Shown here in pieces: positions 32,225 through 40,715 of a stretch of 64,000 nucleotides of DNA (the stretch's first letter is position 1; each line of letters begins with the position of its first letter). The notes beneath the pieces were generated by a model. That model saw nothing but the letters and a program-made list of their open reading frames with translations, had not been told where the DNA came from and searched no databases. A program made the translations under genes and the position numbers. This stretch comes from Aquabacterium sp. A7-Y (GTDB lineage Bacteria; Pseudomonadota; Gammaproteobacteria; Burkholderiales; Burkholderiaceae_C). The stretch lies in the NCBI RefSeq assembly GCF_026153205.1, contig NZ_JAPFBW010000002.1, positions 124,001-188,000 on the forward strand. The letters are read 5' to 3'.

Positions 32225-34729
32225 TCAAACGGCAATCTGGACCGCGGACGGCGTGGCGATTTGCTGCGCGACGGCGGCATACAGGTCCTGCTCAACGGTA
32301 GGGGCCTCTATCGACACAAGCAACGAGTACCTGGCCGCGCGCCCAAAGCGTCCGTGGCTAGGCCTATTCCGCCACCAGCCCATTGCAGGAAAGACGGCAA
32401 GCTGACCGCGATTGGCAAGCTGTGCGGCGGTTCCGGTCCAGCTGTCGCTGATCAAAGATCCCCGGGCCCGCGTGCGTTCACCGATAGTCCAACCGCTGTC
32501 CGTACTGCTGCCACCCGGCAGGCCTTGTTCCTCAGCGACCGCCTGGGCATTGATACGTCCCCTGAACATCGCCTCAGTTTCAAGCGGGCGACGCACCGAG
32601 AAGCGCAATGCGTGCGACTGATAGGCGTACTTGTCGATACCGCCTCGCTCACCGGGACTCGGCTCGATGAAGTACGACAGCGTGATGCGCAACGTGACCT
32701 GCGTGTCGCCCAAGGCCTCAAGCATCTCGGTCGGCCAAGGAAGGGCGTGCAGGTGCATGTCACGCGTGCGAACTTCTCCGTCCACCTTTTCGTACGGCTG
32801 CAGCTGGTCCTGGACGATCATCGTCAGGGAGTTCGACGCGCTATAGAGCGCTCGCTCCAGGCTCGGCACGCCGTAGCCGCAGTGCCGCAACAGATGCCGC
32901 ATCGTGTTCTGGTTGCGCACGCCGTTCGGCGTGTACAAATCGAGCATAGGCTGCGTCCACCTTGCCGAGTGCACCATCAGGGCACGTACGGTCTCCGGCC
33001 AGAACGTTGGGTAGGCAGCTTGAATGCGGGCTGCCATGCCAGCGGCCAAGGCAGTCGCCGCGCTCGTAGCCCAGCTTAAGGTAAAGAGTCTGTCGTGCGG
33101 TTGATGGCCGGTGGTTAGCAGGCATATGCTGTCCATCCGGCTGGTAAACCCGGTCCCATCCACCGCCACGTTGCCGCCCTCCATGATGATGTCGGGCTTG
33201 AAAGGCCAGCTTGGCTGCCAGGTGGCAGACGTCGTTGTGTACGGGCTCAAGCCGCCGGCGGCGGCGATTGCCTTGTACTGCTTCCCATAGGCTTCGGAGA
33301 TCGAGGTGAGTTCGGTGTAGGCACCCACGGTCAGGGCGTTCCAGGCCTGGCCAGGGTCATGCACGGAGTTTGTCGAGAGGCTCGCTGGGCAGTCGACCCA
33401 AGCGTACGCCTCCCTGGTGTTGCCCGCGCAGAGTACAAACAGTCGTGGCGACTGGCCCTGTCCATCGTAGTCGCAGGCAAGCCGATCGACTGCCGCCGAC
33501 CAGGAAGAGGGGCGCCCGCGATCACGGCCGTCCGTTGACGACACCGCCATCGTGAAGACCCGTCGGCGTTCGGGGTCGGTGATCTCTGCGCGCGCGATGG
33601 CCTCCTCGGTAATGGCGCCGTAGGATTCGCCATCGTTGTCGCCCTCGCCGCGCAGGATCTTGACGGACTCAAGACGGTGCGGCACCCAGAGTGGACCTTC
33701 GTCCGACAGCGCGGGTGTGAGGTCCCCTAACAATGCGAGCCCAGCAAGCTCTGTCCCGTGGCCATTCGCATCTTCCGGACCCCAGTCAGGGTCGACGGTG
33801 TGGCGATCCTCGTGTGCAACCATCGGTGCGAGCAGAGGGTGCCCGTGGTTGACGCCTGTGTCGAGCAAGGTCACATACGAGTTGCCCACGTGTTGCGTCA
33901 ACAACCGGCTTTCCAGGTTGCCGGCCCACTCGGCCTGTTCGTCGAGATGCAGTGCAGCGAAGAACTCGGCAGTCGTCTTCGCGCGCCGCAGTTCGGCGAT
34001 CATGTTGAGGACCAGCGCGGACTGCAGAAGCTGGGCCTTGCTACCACGCATCAGCACCACGGAACGTTCGGGAAAGTGCAACACACGCTCCCGAACGAGC
34101 AGACCGGCCATCTCACCGACCTTGCGGAAGTCCGTGATGACTTGCAGGCGGTGCTCGCCAGCGGGTAGCCAGGCCTCCCACCAGATCCCTTCTGTCTCGT
34201 CGGCCGGCAAGGCGTCTTGAGTGTCGGTCCAGAGAGACTCAAAGGTGGCCACTCGCAAGGAGCGGATCGCGTCGATCAGCTTCTGGTTGTCGCGAGGTTG
34301 GCCAGCGGAGGTGGTCTTGTGGCCGACGTAGTCGGCGATCAGGTTCTCGAAGTGTTCGAGCTTGCCCTGAGGCACGAACACGGTGGCCAGGACCTGGTTC
34401 CCCTGCTCACGCACGTTCATCAGCTCGATGCCTTGGCGGTCCCGCGCCAGGCTTTCGGCGGCCAGCTCAACGCCCTGCTGACTCTCGAATTCGACCTGTA
34501 CGCCGATGGCCGACTGGACCTCAGCGGCCTGTTGTTCGGCAACGCGCTGCCGCTGCACGGCTTGAACCTGTGCGAGCTGTGCGCGCAAAACCTGGGCGTG
34601 CTGCTCACGCTGCAGCGGGGGAACAACCTTCTTGCTGCCGCCGCCAGCACTTCGGGCGGTATAACCCTCGGTCGTGCGGGTGTCCGGCGGGAAGATGTGG
34701 GGGCGTCGTTGTTGGTCCTCAGTGGCCAT
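32225..34729 (-). CDS. ietS: Subtilisin-like serine protease, IetS type
   Basis: An 834-residue S8-family protease without signal peptide. The catalytic triad is visible: D290 in VTLLDTGVNHGHP, H324 in NGHGTELAG and S556 in WATSAATALAAG, with oxyanion Asn in LCAGNTRE. The N-terminal about 270 residues are helical and Gln-rich (possible partner-binding region). An AAA ATPase gene lies 15 bp upstream on the same strand. This two-gene arrangement is that of IetAS, first described as a plasmid stability pair and later listed among anti-phage systems. The protease is presumably held inactive until the ATPase senses a trigger. Confidence 0.88.
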   Translation of the reverse strand: MATEDQQRRPHIFPPDTRTTEGYTARSAGGGSKKVVPPLQREQHAQVLRAQLAQVQAVQRQRVAEQQAAEVQSAIGVQVEFESQQGVELAAESLARDRQGIELMNVREQGNQVLATVFVPQGKLEHFENLIADYVGHKTTSAGQPRDNQKLIDAIRSLRVATFESLWTDTQDALPADETEGIWWEAWLPAGEHRLQVITDFRKVGEMAGLLVRERVLHFPERSVVLMRGSKAQLLQSALVLNMIAELRRAKTTAEFFAALHLDEQAEWAGNLESRLLTQHVGNSYVTLLDTGVNHGHPLLAPMVAHEDRHTVDPDWGPEDANGHGTELAGLALLGDLTPALSDEGPLWVPHRLESVKILRGEGDNDGESYGAITEEAIARAEITDPERRRVFTMAVSSTDGRDRGRPSSWSAAVDRLACDYDGQGQSPRLFVLCAGNTREAYAWVDCPASLSTNSVHDPGQAWNALTVGAYTELTSISEAYGKQYKAIAAAGGLSPYTTTSATWQPSWPFKPDIIMEGGNVAVDGTGFTSRMDSICLLTTGHQPHDRLFTLSWATSAATALAAGMAARIQAAYPTFWPETVRALMVHSARWTQPMLDLYTPNGVRNQNTMRHLLRHCGYGVPSLERALYSASNSLTMIVQDQLQPYEKVDGEVRTRDMHLHALPWPTEMLEALGDTQVTLRITLSYFIEPSPGERGGIDKYAYQSHALRFSVRRPLETEAMFRGRINAQAVAEEQGLPGGSSTDSGWTIGERTRARGSLISDSWTGTAAQLANRGQLAVFPAMGWWRNRPSHGRFGRAARYSLLVSIEAPTVEQDLYAAVAQQIATPSAVQIAV

Positions 34730-34744
34730 GCACGGATCGTTTGA

Positions 34745-35761
34745 TTACTCTTTGCCACTCGCTGTGCGTCGGCGGACAGCCTGACGCTGCCGGAGCAAGG
34801 TGCGCAGCGCTTCGGCGGGAATCGTAGTTTGGTCGTGCATTACCGCTTCCTTGACCGCGTCGTCGATCGCGCGGGCGATCTCTGCGTGGCTCAAACCTGC
34901 CGCCTCGGTGGCCAGGTCGGCGATGTCTTTCTTCGCCTTCATATAGCCGGCAAGACGCATCCGCAAGAGTGCCTGCCCCTCATCCATCGATGGCACGTGG
35001 TACTCCACTACATCGTCGAAACGCCGGAAAAGAGCTTCATCCAGGATATCGGGGTGGTTCGTCGCGGCGACGATCACGCTGTTGGAGTCATCCTGCTCGA
35101 TCATCAGCAGGAAGCTGTTCAGAATGCGCCGGATCTCCCCAACGTCGTTCGCCATGCCGCGCTGGCTGCCAATGGCGTCGAATTCGTCAAAAAAGTAAAC
35201 GCCCCGCGTCGACGATACGGCGTCGAAGACCTGGCGCAGCTTCGCTGCCGTTTCGCCCATAAACTTCGTGATGAGGGCGTCCAGCCTGACTACGAACAAC
35301 GGAATGCCTAGCTCGCCGGCAAGGGCGGCAGCTGTCATCGTCTTGCCGGTCCCAGAAGGTCCGACGAGTAGGAGCTTGCGTCTAGGGTGTAGGCCGTGGC
35401 TGCGGAGCTTGGAGAGGTGACGCTGTTCCTTGAGAACACGCTGCAGCCCGTGCAGAACGGGCTCGGACAGAACCATGTCGGAGATGCGCCGGGATGGATA
35501 CGAAACGCTCAGAAGCGATGCCAGCTCGCCCTTTGGGCGATTGATCGGGATCGCGCTGTCGCCGGTCGCGTTTCGCCGCGCCTTCGCTGCGTCGATGAGT
35601 TCGCGCAGTTCCTCGGCGAGCTTCCCGTGGCCTTGCTTAGCCTCGTGCGCGGCCATCTGCATGGCGACAGAGTAGAACTGGCGATCGTCGCCCTCCGCGT
35701 GGGAGCGCAGCAACGCTTTGAGTTGATCGCTGTTCGCCATGATGTTGCTATTGTCCCTCAC
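34745..35761 (-). CDS. ietA: AAA+ ATPase, IetA type
   Basis: A 338-residue protein of the classical AAA family. Walker A is LLVGPSGTGKT (about 131-141), Walker B is YFFDEFDAIGS (about 189-199), the sensor-1 Asn is in VIVAATNHPDILDEAL, and an arginine finger is in LFRRFDDVVEY. The N-terminal about 100 residues are a helical adaptor region. The start is GTG 35761 after GGTGGA, or ATG 35740. It is the first gene of the ietAS-like pair and would act in the cytoplasm as sensor or unfoldase for the protease. Confidence 0.88.
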   Translation of the reverse strand: MRDNSNIMANSDQLKALLRSHAEGDDRQFYSVAMQMAAHEAKQGHGKLAEELRELIDAAKARRNATGDSAIPINRPKGELASLLSVSYPSRRISDMVLSEPVLHGLQRVLKEQRHLSKLRSHGLHPRRKLLLVGPSGTGKTMTAAALAGELGIPLFVVRLDALITKFMGETAAKLRQVFDAVSSTRGVYFFDEFDAIGSQRGMANDVGEIRRILNSFLLMIEQDDSNSVIVAATNHPDILDEALFRRFDDVVEYHVPSMDEGQALLRMRLAGYMKAKKDIADLATEAAGLSHAEIARAIDDAVKEAVMHDQTTIPAEALRTLLRQRQAVRRRTASGKE

Positions 35762-36129
35762 TCCACCCGACTGCGTCTGTGCGCTGAAGAAAACGTTAAC
35801 GTCGCTTCGCTCTCTGTGAGCTCTATCTCACACCGAACGTGCAGGCCCGTACCTCACTTCATCGTCAGATGTAACAAACGGCCTTGCTCCCGGCCGTAGT
35901 CGGTGGCCTTGAAAGCAACTCCCCTGGCGCGAGGTGACCGACGAGACATCGCGACTGACGACCCCTGTCGGGCAAGAACGTACTTAGCCAAGCGTCTGCT
36001 CACGGCCCGATCTCTGACCTTGGCTACCGGCGCCCGCAGACCGGTCCCCGCATCACGCTTCCCACAGCCTCAAGCCGTTGACTTGATGAGGGAGCGCCCC
36101 ACGAAGATCCATTGACTGGACGTTTGGGC
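35762..36129. other. Intergenic region, no gene seen
   Basis: About 370 bp between the ietA start and the end of the HEPN gene, both on the minus strand. It should carry the promoter of ietAS. I see no convincing ORF, repeat or strong hairpin. Confidence 0.4.
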
Positions 36130-36645
36130 TCAAGCTGCTTCTAAAAGGGATGCTTCTAGAGCAGGAACAAGCGCTTCAAGTACCGCTACGCTTTCATGGA
36201 CGAGCATAAGATCTCGGTCGTTGAATGGGTCCTTCGAGCCGTGGAGCAGGTTGCACCGGATCTGATAAAGAACAGCGCCAACAGCGGCCAATCGATTAAC
36301 CGCTGTTTCGCTTGCATCCCTGTATCGACGGGCGTACCTCTTCGAGTTTGCACGGAAGTTTGGGTGCTGCCTGTCCAAGCGCATGTCGCCCGGTGGGACC
36401 TGGAGAATCCGCTCAACGGATTCGGCGACGCCGCGAAGCAGACGAGCAGCGGTTTGCTCGCTTATATTGCTTCGAATGCTGGCCATCACTCGTGCTCTCT
36501 CCTTTAGGTCTGGCTCACCGCCATAGATGGCGTTGAACGCCATCCAGAGCTGAGAAAAGATGTTCCATTCGGCCGGCGACTGCGTGCGAATTCGTCGGGC
36601 CATTTCGGCTTTAAACGCTAGGTGTGCCTTCAGTGCGTTGGACAT
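36130..36645 (-). CDS. HEPN-domain protein (putative RNase)
   Basis: A 171-residue protein starting at ATG 36645, which is preceded by GGAGGAGAGAGAAGCG; a longer frame to 36711 lacks such a site. The C-terminal half has IRCNLLHGSK, giving the R-x4-H motif of HEPN ribonucleases, followed by NDRDLMLVHESVAVLEAL. The N-terminal half includes AEWNIFSQLWMAFNAIYGG, typical of the larger helical HEPN group. Such proteins are common in toxin-antitoxin and defence loci and cleave RNA as dimers. No adjacent nucleotidyltransferase antitoxin gene is present. Confidence 0.65.
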   Translation of the reverse strand: MSNALKAHLAFKAEMARRIRTQSPAEWNIFSQLWMAFNAIYGGEPDLKERARVMASIRSNISEQTAARLLRGVAESVERILQVPPGDMRLDRQHPNFRANSKRYARRYRDASETAVNRLAAVGAVLYQIRCNLLHGSKDPFNDRDLMLVHESVAVLEALVPALEASLLEAA

Positions 36646-36797
36646 CGCTTCTCTCTCCTCCGTTTGCTGACAACCAAGTGTGCCAAATTTCGTCCTGGCG
36701 TAATTCTGCAAACAGCATCCGCTGCGGAACTTTGTCAGCTTTCATTTCTGATTCCCACTGAGAAGGCGTTCACACCTAGAGGCGCCGTCCAGAGGCG

Positions 36798-36971
36798 ATG
36801 AAGGACAAGCGCGCTATGGTGCCGCTGCATCCCGATGCATTCGAGGCTTGGCTGAGGGGAACGATCGAGGAGGCTGTCACCGCGCTCGTGCTACCGCCCT
36901 CGGAGAGCTTCGACGCGGGACCGAACACGGCTCCTCCCAAAGCTCATCCCCCGCAATCCAGCTTGCTGTGA
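36798..36971 (+). pseudogene. C-terminal remnant of an SOS-associated peptidase (SRAP/YedK family) gene
   Basis: 57 codons from ATG 36798 to TGA 36969-36971. KRAMVPLHPDAFEAWLRGT, then VTALVLPPSESFDAGP, fit the end of SRAP proteins (usual pattern K-R-M-V-V-I-L...W-D-x-W-L...P-A-E). The catalytic N-terminal Cys and the rest of the about 220-residue protein are absent, and an in-frame TAG lies just upstream. SRAP proteins crosslink to abasic sites in single-stranded DNA. It converges with the LexA-box gene, ending 3 bp before that gene's stop. Confidence 0.5.
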
Positions 36972-36974
36972 AGG

Positions 36975-37327
36975 TCAGCGCTGGCCGGAGGGAGGCGGCA
37001 GCGTCACGGATTCCGAAAGCACGTAGCGCAGCCACGACTGGCGATAGCTGAACGCTTGCGTGCCCACGCGGACAAGCTCGATTCCGCTCACGATGAAATG
37101 CTTGCCGCGCATGGCAGTGACGATGGCGCGGTCGAGCTGCGGCAGCAGGTGCCGGCCCGGAGGCCCGCGTTCTCCGTCAACTTTGCCACCGTGACGCGCT
37201 CGCCCGTGGGGAGGCGGCTGGAGATGAGCCAGAGGTGACCCTGTGTCGAGCTGGTCTGGAAGGACGCCAGCTCTTGAGCTGGCAACTTCCTCCCCTCTAC
37301 GCGCATTCTGCGAACAGCGACGAGCAT
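36975..37327 (-). pseudogene. Frameshifted small gene behind a LexA box
   Basis: From ATG 37327 the frame reads MLVAVRRMRVEGRKLPAQE, then HLWLISSRLPTGERVTVAKL, and runs into a stop at 37088. A second frame continues the sequence naturally from about 37150 (HLLPQLDRAIVTAMRGKH, then ELVRVGTQAFSYRQSWL) to TGA 36975. Together they give about 115 residues, so one frameshift near 37150 disrupts the gene, or the sequence has an indel there. I do not recognise the protein. Its start is 16 bp after a consensus SOS box and it neighbours an SRAP remnant, which suggests a DNA-damage role. Confidence 0.45.
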
Positions 37328-37342
37328 GAACAACGATCCGCG

Positions 37343-37362
37343 AACTGTATGGATTTACAGTA
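37343..37362 (-). promoter_or_regulatory. LexA-type SOS box
   Basis: AACTGTATGGATTTACAGTA on the plus strand contains CTGT-N8-ACAG, the LexA operator core of gamma- and betaproteobacteria, with extra symmetry (A/T flanks). It is 16 bp upstream of the minus-strand ATG at 37327, where a repressor would block transcription. Confidence 0.7.
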
Positions 37363-37735
37363 TCCGGGGCGCTCGACGTTCTCCTGCCGCGCCGCGACCC
37401 CGGGCGGCCCGTGGTCCCTGGCTCGCTTTCGAGTGCTACCTGACGGGGTTGGTTGACCCTGTCCCCGGATTTCGAGCCCGATGTCGTGACCGATCAGCTC
37501 AGGAAGCCCGGGTATTCAAGCTCCCCAGATCATCGAATTGGCGAAGGCGGATGCGATGAGTCGAGGCAGCCCGCGCGAAAGATTGGCGCGCCGCCGTATC
37601 GGCAAGGTGAGTAGGCTCTGTTCATCTATAGGTGTAGCGGCTTGCGATCAGAAACGGCGGTGCTGCTGAATCGGGCTCGCAGGCCGTGCGTGATGGACAT
37701 CCTCGTCGCCCGGAAAACAGGCGCGAGCGTGCGAG
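37363..37735. other. Intergenic region, nothing recognised
   Basis: About 370 bp with only short, unconvincing ORFs. No hairpin with a T-run or repeat was seen. Confidence 0.3.
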
Positions 37736-38254
37736 TCAGTGCAGCGCGCTCAATTCCCGCTGCAGCCAGGCGCGCTCTTCGTCGCCGTGCATCTGCTGCA
37801 GCAACTGGCCGAAAAACTGCTCACGGTCTAACGCCGCAGAAGCCGCCCGCTGGATCAGGATTCTTGCGATGGGTCCGATCTGCCGCGTCAGCAGTTGGTG
37901 AGCCTGCTCGACCAGGGAATCCGGCGCCTCGGCCCCCGTCTCCCAACCTCCCCGGAAGGGAATCGACGGCGGGACCGACTCGGGGGTCGAAGTCTCCTTC
38001 GGCAGATCACGCTCCGCCGGCACGGCACGTTCAGCCCCGGCGGACGGGTTCTGAAAGCGGGCCGGCTCGATCAACCCCCTCTGGAGCAGATGCTGCAGAT
38101 CGGACCACTGCACCCGGCCCTGGGTGGCCTGCAGGAGCTCGTGCGCGCTGCGTTCGCCATTGCACAGCAGCAGCACCGGCCGCAATCGCCGCTCCAAGGA
38201 TGGGCAGCGCATTGCGATCACCGTTCTGCCCCGCTCGGTCATCGCATACTTCAT
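37736..38254 (-). CDS. Hypothetical regulator-like protein with C-terminal DUF8082-like domain
   Basis: A 172-residue protein from ATG 38254, preceded by AGGAGGT at ideal spacing. The N-terminus (MKYAMTERGRTVIAMRCPSL, then LLLCNGERSAHELLQ, then GLIEPARF) reads like a small winged-helix unit found in Burkholderiales regulators. A Pro/Glu-rich linker follows. The C-terminal about 60 residues (QAHQLLTRQIGPIARILIQRA, written here without its first residues, then FFGQLLQQM) resemble the domain found at the end of some serine/threonine kinases. Function unknown; it may sense a signal and bind DNA or a kinase. Confidence 0.55.
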   Translation of the reverse strand: MKYAMTERGRTVIAMRCPSLERRLRPVLLLCNGERSAHELLQATQGRVQWSDLQHLLQRGLIEPARFQNPSAGAERAVPAERDLPKETSTPESVPPSIPFRGGWETGAEAPDSLVEQAHQLLTRQIGPIARILIQRAASAALDREQFFGQLLQQMHGDEERAWLQRELSALH

Positions 38255-38377
38255 GTCAGTACCTCCTGAACTTGCTCCAGCCACTCGAGATGAGTGGCAC
38301 AAACAGTAGAGAAAGCTGCGTTTTTTGAAACCTGCACCTAGCCTTAGGGGGTTCACCAACGGACTTCCGATTCAAGA

Positions 38378-38824
38378 TCATCGCGCCGGGTGCGGCGGGC
38401 GGGCGATGGATGCGAAGTAATCCGCTGGGATACGTCGCTGTCCGCGACGTCGACCTGCCTGGGCGCCGGGTGTCGAGCTGCCCAGCACCTTGTTTTGCGG
38501 CTCTTCAGACATTTGCGTGGGTGTACCGGATCGTGTCCCAGCGGGTGGTGTATCTCCGTAGCCTGGAAGAAGGCTGAGATGCACAAGACTCAGCAGGCCA
38601 CAGCGGGCAGCCGAGTGGGGGCAGTATCGCTGAGTGAGCGCCTGTAAGCCCTCAAGCTGCATATAACGCCGCTGCAAACTCCATTCGTCGCTCTGCTCCA
38701 GCATCATGGCGCCTACCAGGCGGATGATGGCTGCCTCGTTGGGGAAGATGCCAACCACGTCGGTACGTCGCTTGATTTCGGCGTTCAAGCGCTCCAGCGG
38801 GTTGGTCGAATGGATCTGACACAC
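38378..38824 (-). pseudogene. Truncated IS256-family transposase (C-terminal part)
   Basis: The frame starts abruptly with IHSTNPLERLNAEIKRRTDV, then FPNEAAIIRLVGAMMLEQSD, the standard C-terminal region of IS256-type DDE transposases including the final E-bearing helix. The first two thirds, with the two catalytic Asp residues, are missing. After about residue 70 the sequence leaves the family consensus and becomes a random-looking tail, so the 3' end is also decayed. Its broken end abuts a second truncated transposase on the opposite strand. Confidence 0.75.
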
Positions 38825-38828
38825 CTGA

Positions 38829-39278
38829 CCCCGAGAGAGTTCATCCGACTACTTCGCCAGCTGGAAGGACCGCAAAGCGCTGGCCGCGGCACTCAAGCCG
38901 ATTTACACGGCCGCCAGCGCCGAGGCCGCAGCGGCCGAACTGGATGCTTTTGAGGCGGGGCCTTGGGGTACGAAGTTCCCCACGGTCGTGGCCGCTTGGC
39001 GACGCAGTTGGGATCGGGTGATTCCGTTCTTTGCGTTCGCGCCGGCGGTGAGACGGGTGATTTACACAACGAACGCCATAGAGAGCATCCACGCCCAGTT
39101 GCGTAAGATCATCAAGACACGCGGGCACTTCCCCAGTGACGATGCGGCCACCAAGCTGCTTTGGCTGGCGCTGCGCAACATCACGGCCGACTGGGGCCGT
39201 GGGGCCAAGGAATGGCGCGAAGCGATGAATCAGTTTGCGATCGCCTACGGCGACCGCTTCATAAAGACCGCCGTTTAG
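38829..39278 (+). pseudogene. Truncated IS256-family transposase of another subgroup (C-terminal part)
   Basis: The plus-strand frame is open from 38829, and a stop lies just before it. It reads DYFASWKDRKALAAALKPIY, then RRVIYTTNAIESIHAQLRK, then RGHFPSDDAATKLLWLALRN, ending IAYGDRFIKTAV, which is the C-terminal about 140 residues of an IS256 transposase. The N-terminal catalytic part is lost. The sequence differs clearly from the minus-strand remnant, so two distinct elements were joined, probably by deletion. Confidence 0.8.
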
Positions 39279-39285
39279 CGGCTGG

Positions 39286-39320
39286 ACTTCAGAGCCTCAC
39301 ACACAAAAAATCGGACAGGC
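39286..39320 (+). mobile_element. Probable right end of the IS256-type element
   Basis: Shortly after the transposase stop, GCCTCACACACAAAAAATCG followed by GACAGGCCC resembles the terminal inverted repeat typical of IS256-family elements. No matching left end is found nearby, consistent with a truncated element. Confidence 0.4.
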
Positions 39321-39435
39321 CCCGGGAGCGGCCTCCGGCTCCACCGAGCCTTATCAAACACAGCCTGGTGATCCTCACCAAGGCGATGCTGTTCCGACGT
39401 CGGCCCCACGACCCTGCTCAGTAACCGCCGAATGG

Positions 39436-39867
39436 CTATGGCAGCGCTAGGAGCACGAGTCGCACCAGCCAGAAGCACAGCACCAGCATCTGTGCAACCA
39501 TGAAGGCAAACCTCCAAGCCACAGCACGCGACGACACCGACCAAAGATGTACCCCGGACTGTGCGATGCGTGCAGCCAAGAACCCAAGCGCCAGCGGATC
39601 GGTGATGTCGCTACGCCCGGCACCCACCGCGGCGAGAATGACCGCGACGAATACGGGCAGGTTCTCGACGCAGTTGGCGTGGGCACGGCATAGACGCGCC
39701 GAGAACGGCGACACATCGTCACCCCAAGGGCCGAATGAATTGGCGCGCCGCCTGCCCCGCAGGACGAGACTGGCTCGCATCCATGCAATTCCGATCAGCA
39801 GCGAGAAGGTCCACCCCGCATAGCCGAGTACGGCCAGCAGGCTGGGTGAGAAGGCTGAGGTCGTCAC
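39436..39867 (-). CDS. MAPEG family membrane protein
   Basis: A 143-residue protein with four transmembrane helices. It carries the family signature RAHANCVENLPVFVAVIL after the first loop. MAPEG proteins include membrane glutathione S-transferases and related detoxification enzymes, but many bacterial members have unknown substrates. It begins 4 bp after the stop of the HD-domain gene upstream on the same strand, so the two are probably one operon, divergent from the GlxA-type regulator. Confidence 0.85.
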   Translation of the reverse strand: MTTSAFSPSLLAVLGYAGWTFSLLIGIAWMRASLVLRGRRRANSFGPWGDDVSPFSARLCRAHANCVENLPVFVAVILAAVGAGRSDITDPLALGFLAARIAQSGVHLWSVSSRAVAWRFAFMVAQMLVLCFWLVRLVLLALP

Positions 39868-39871
39868 GGTG

Positions 39872-40633
39872 TCACTCCTCGAACGGCGAACGTTCGATCA
39901 AGTTGATGAAGCCGATGCGTCGAACGTAGAAACCCGCGCGTGTACTGGGTGCGGTCGCGGCCACCTGCTGCATGCAGCGACACAACTCCTTCTTCATCTG
40001 CTGGCGCGGATGCCTGTGCAGTACGTGTTCGCGCACCACCGGCGGGATGCGTGCGAGCCCTTGGCCGAGCACGTCTACTGCCGCACCGGCCTGAAGCAGG
40101 TGCGCCTCGACCCCATCACCCACAGGCACCACAAGATCCAGATGGCGCGCGATGGCATGTGCAACGATCTCCACCGACTCGGAGCCGACCGGTGCCAGCG
40201 CCTGTCTCGCGTAGCGCGCTCCACGGATCGCAAAACAGTGTTCGGACGGTGTTGCCGCGGCTGGCGTCAAACCGGCGTCGTGCAGAACCGACGCGGCAAA
40301 CAGGCACTCGTCGTGAGCCTCAAGCCCACCGATTACGCCTAGCGCTTGTGCCCAGGCGTAGGTGCGTAAGCCGTGGTTCTGGAGCCACTCTGGCTGGCTT
40401 GCCTTGGCCAGGCTCCATGCACGTTCGGCCAGACGACCCGTGGGCGGCTCGATCGCCTTCCACAACTTGGGATTCTCGATATCGCGCAGCTCGCCGCGAG
40501 GCCTGCGGGGGCTGCGGGCGAACCGGATGGTTTGTCGCCCCAGCAGCAGCAACATGAGGCGCCAGCGCTGCGCCAAGCTCAGTTGTCCCGTGGTGGAGTC
40601 GGCGTCGAATCGAGGCGAGAGAGACGTAAACAT
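39872..40633 (-). CDS. HD-domain protein
   Basis: 253 residues from ATG 40633; the longer frame to 40822 runs antisense into the divergent regulator gene. The HD core is visible: HGLRTYAWAQALG (first His), ASVLHDAGLTP (HD pair) and IARHLDLVVP. This metal-dependent phosphohydrolase fold acts on nucleotides or related phosphate esters; the substrate cannot be told. It is co-oriented with the MAPEG gene and divergent from the AraC/GlxA-type regulator, the usual layout for a regulator and its targets. Confidence 0.75.
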   Translation of the reverse strand: MFTSLSPRFDADSTTGQLSLAQRWRLMLLLLGRQTIRFARSPRRPRGELRDIENPKLWKAIEPPTGRLAERAWSLAKASQPEWLQNHGLRTYAWAQALGVIGGLEAHDECLFAASVLHDAGLTPAAATPSEHCFAIRGARYARQALAPVGSESVEIVAHAIARHLDLVVPVGDGVEAHLLQAGAAVDVLGQGLARIPPVVREHVLHRHPRQQMKKELCRCMQQVAATAPSTRAGFYVRRIGFINLIERSPFEE

Positions 40634-40715
40634 GCACGCACTGTGCGCTCCGGGGCGTGCAGCGACCAGCGGCGATAATGACATTTCCGGCGTCAAATTG
40701 GACACACGTCGACCC

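Noticed and set aside
31862-33079. 405-codon plus-strand ORF running over the amidase remnant into ietS
   Set aside because: Its second half is antisense to ietS and its first half is in a different frame from the amidase remnant.
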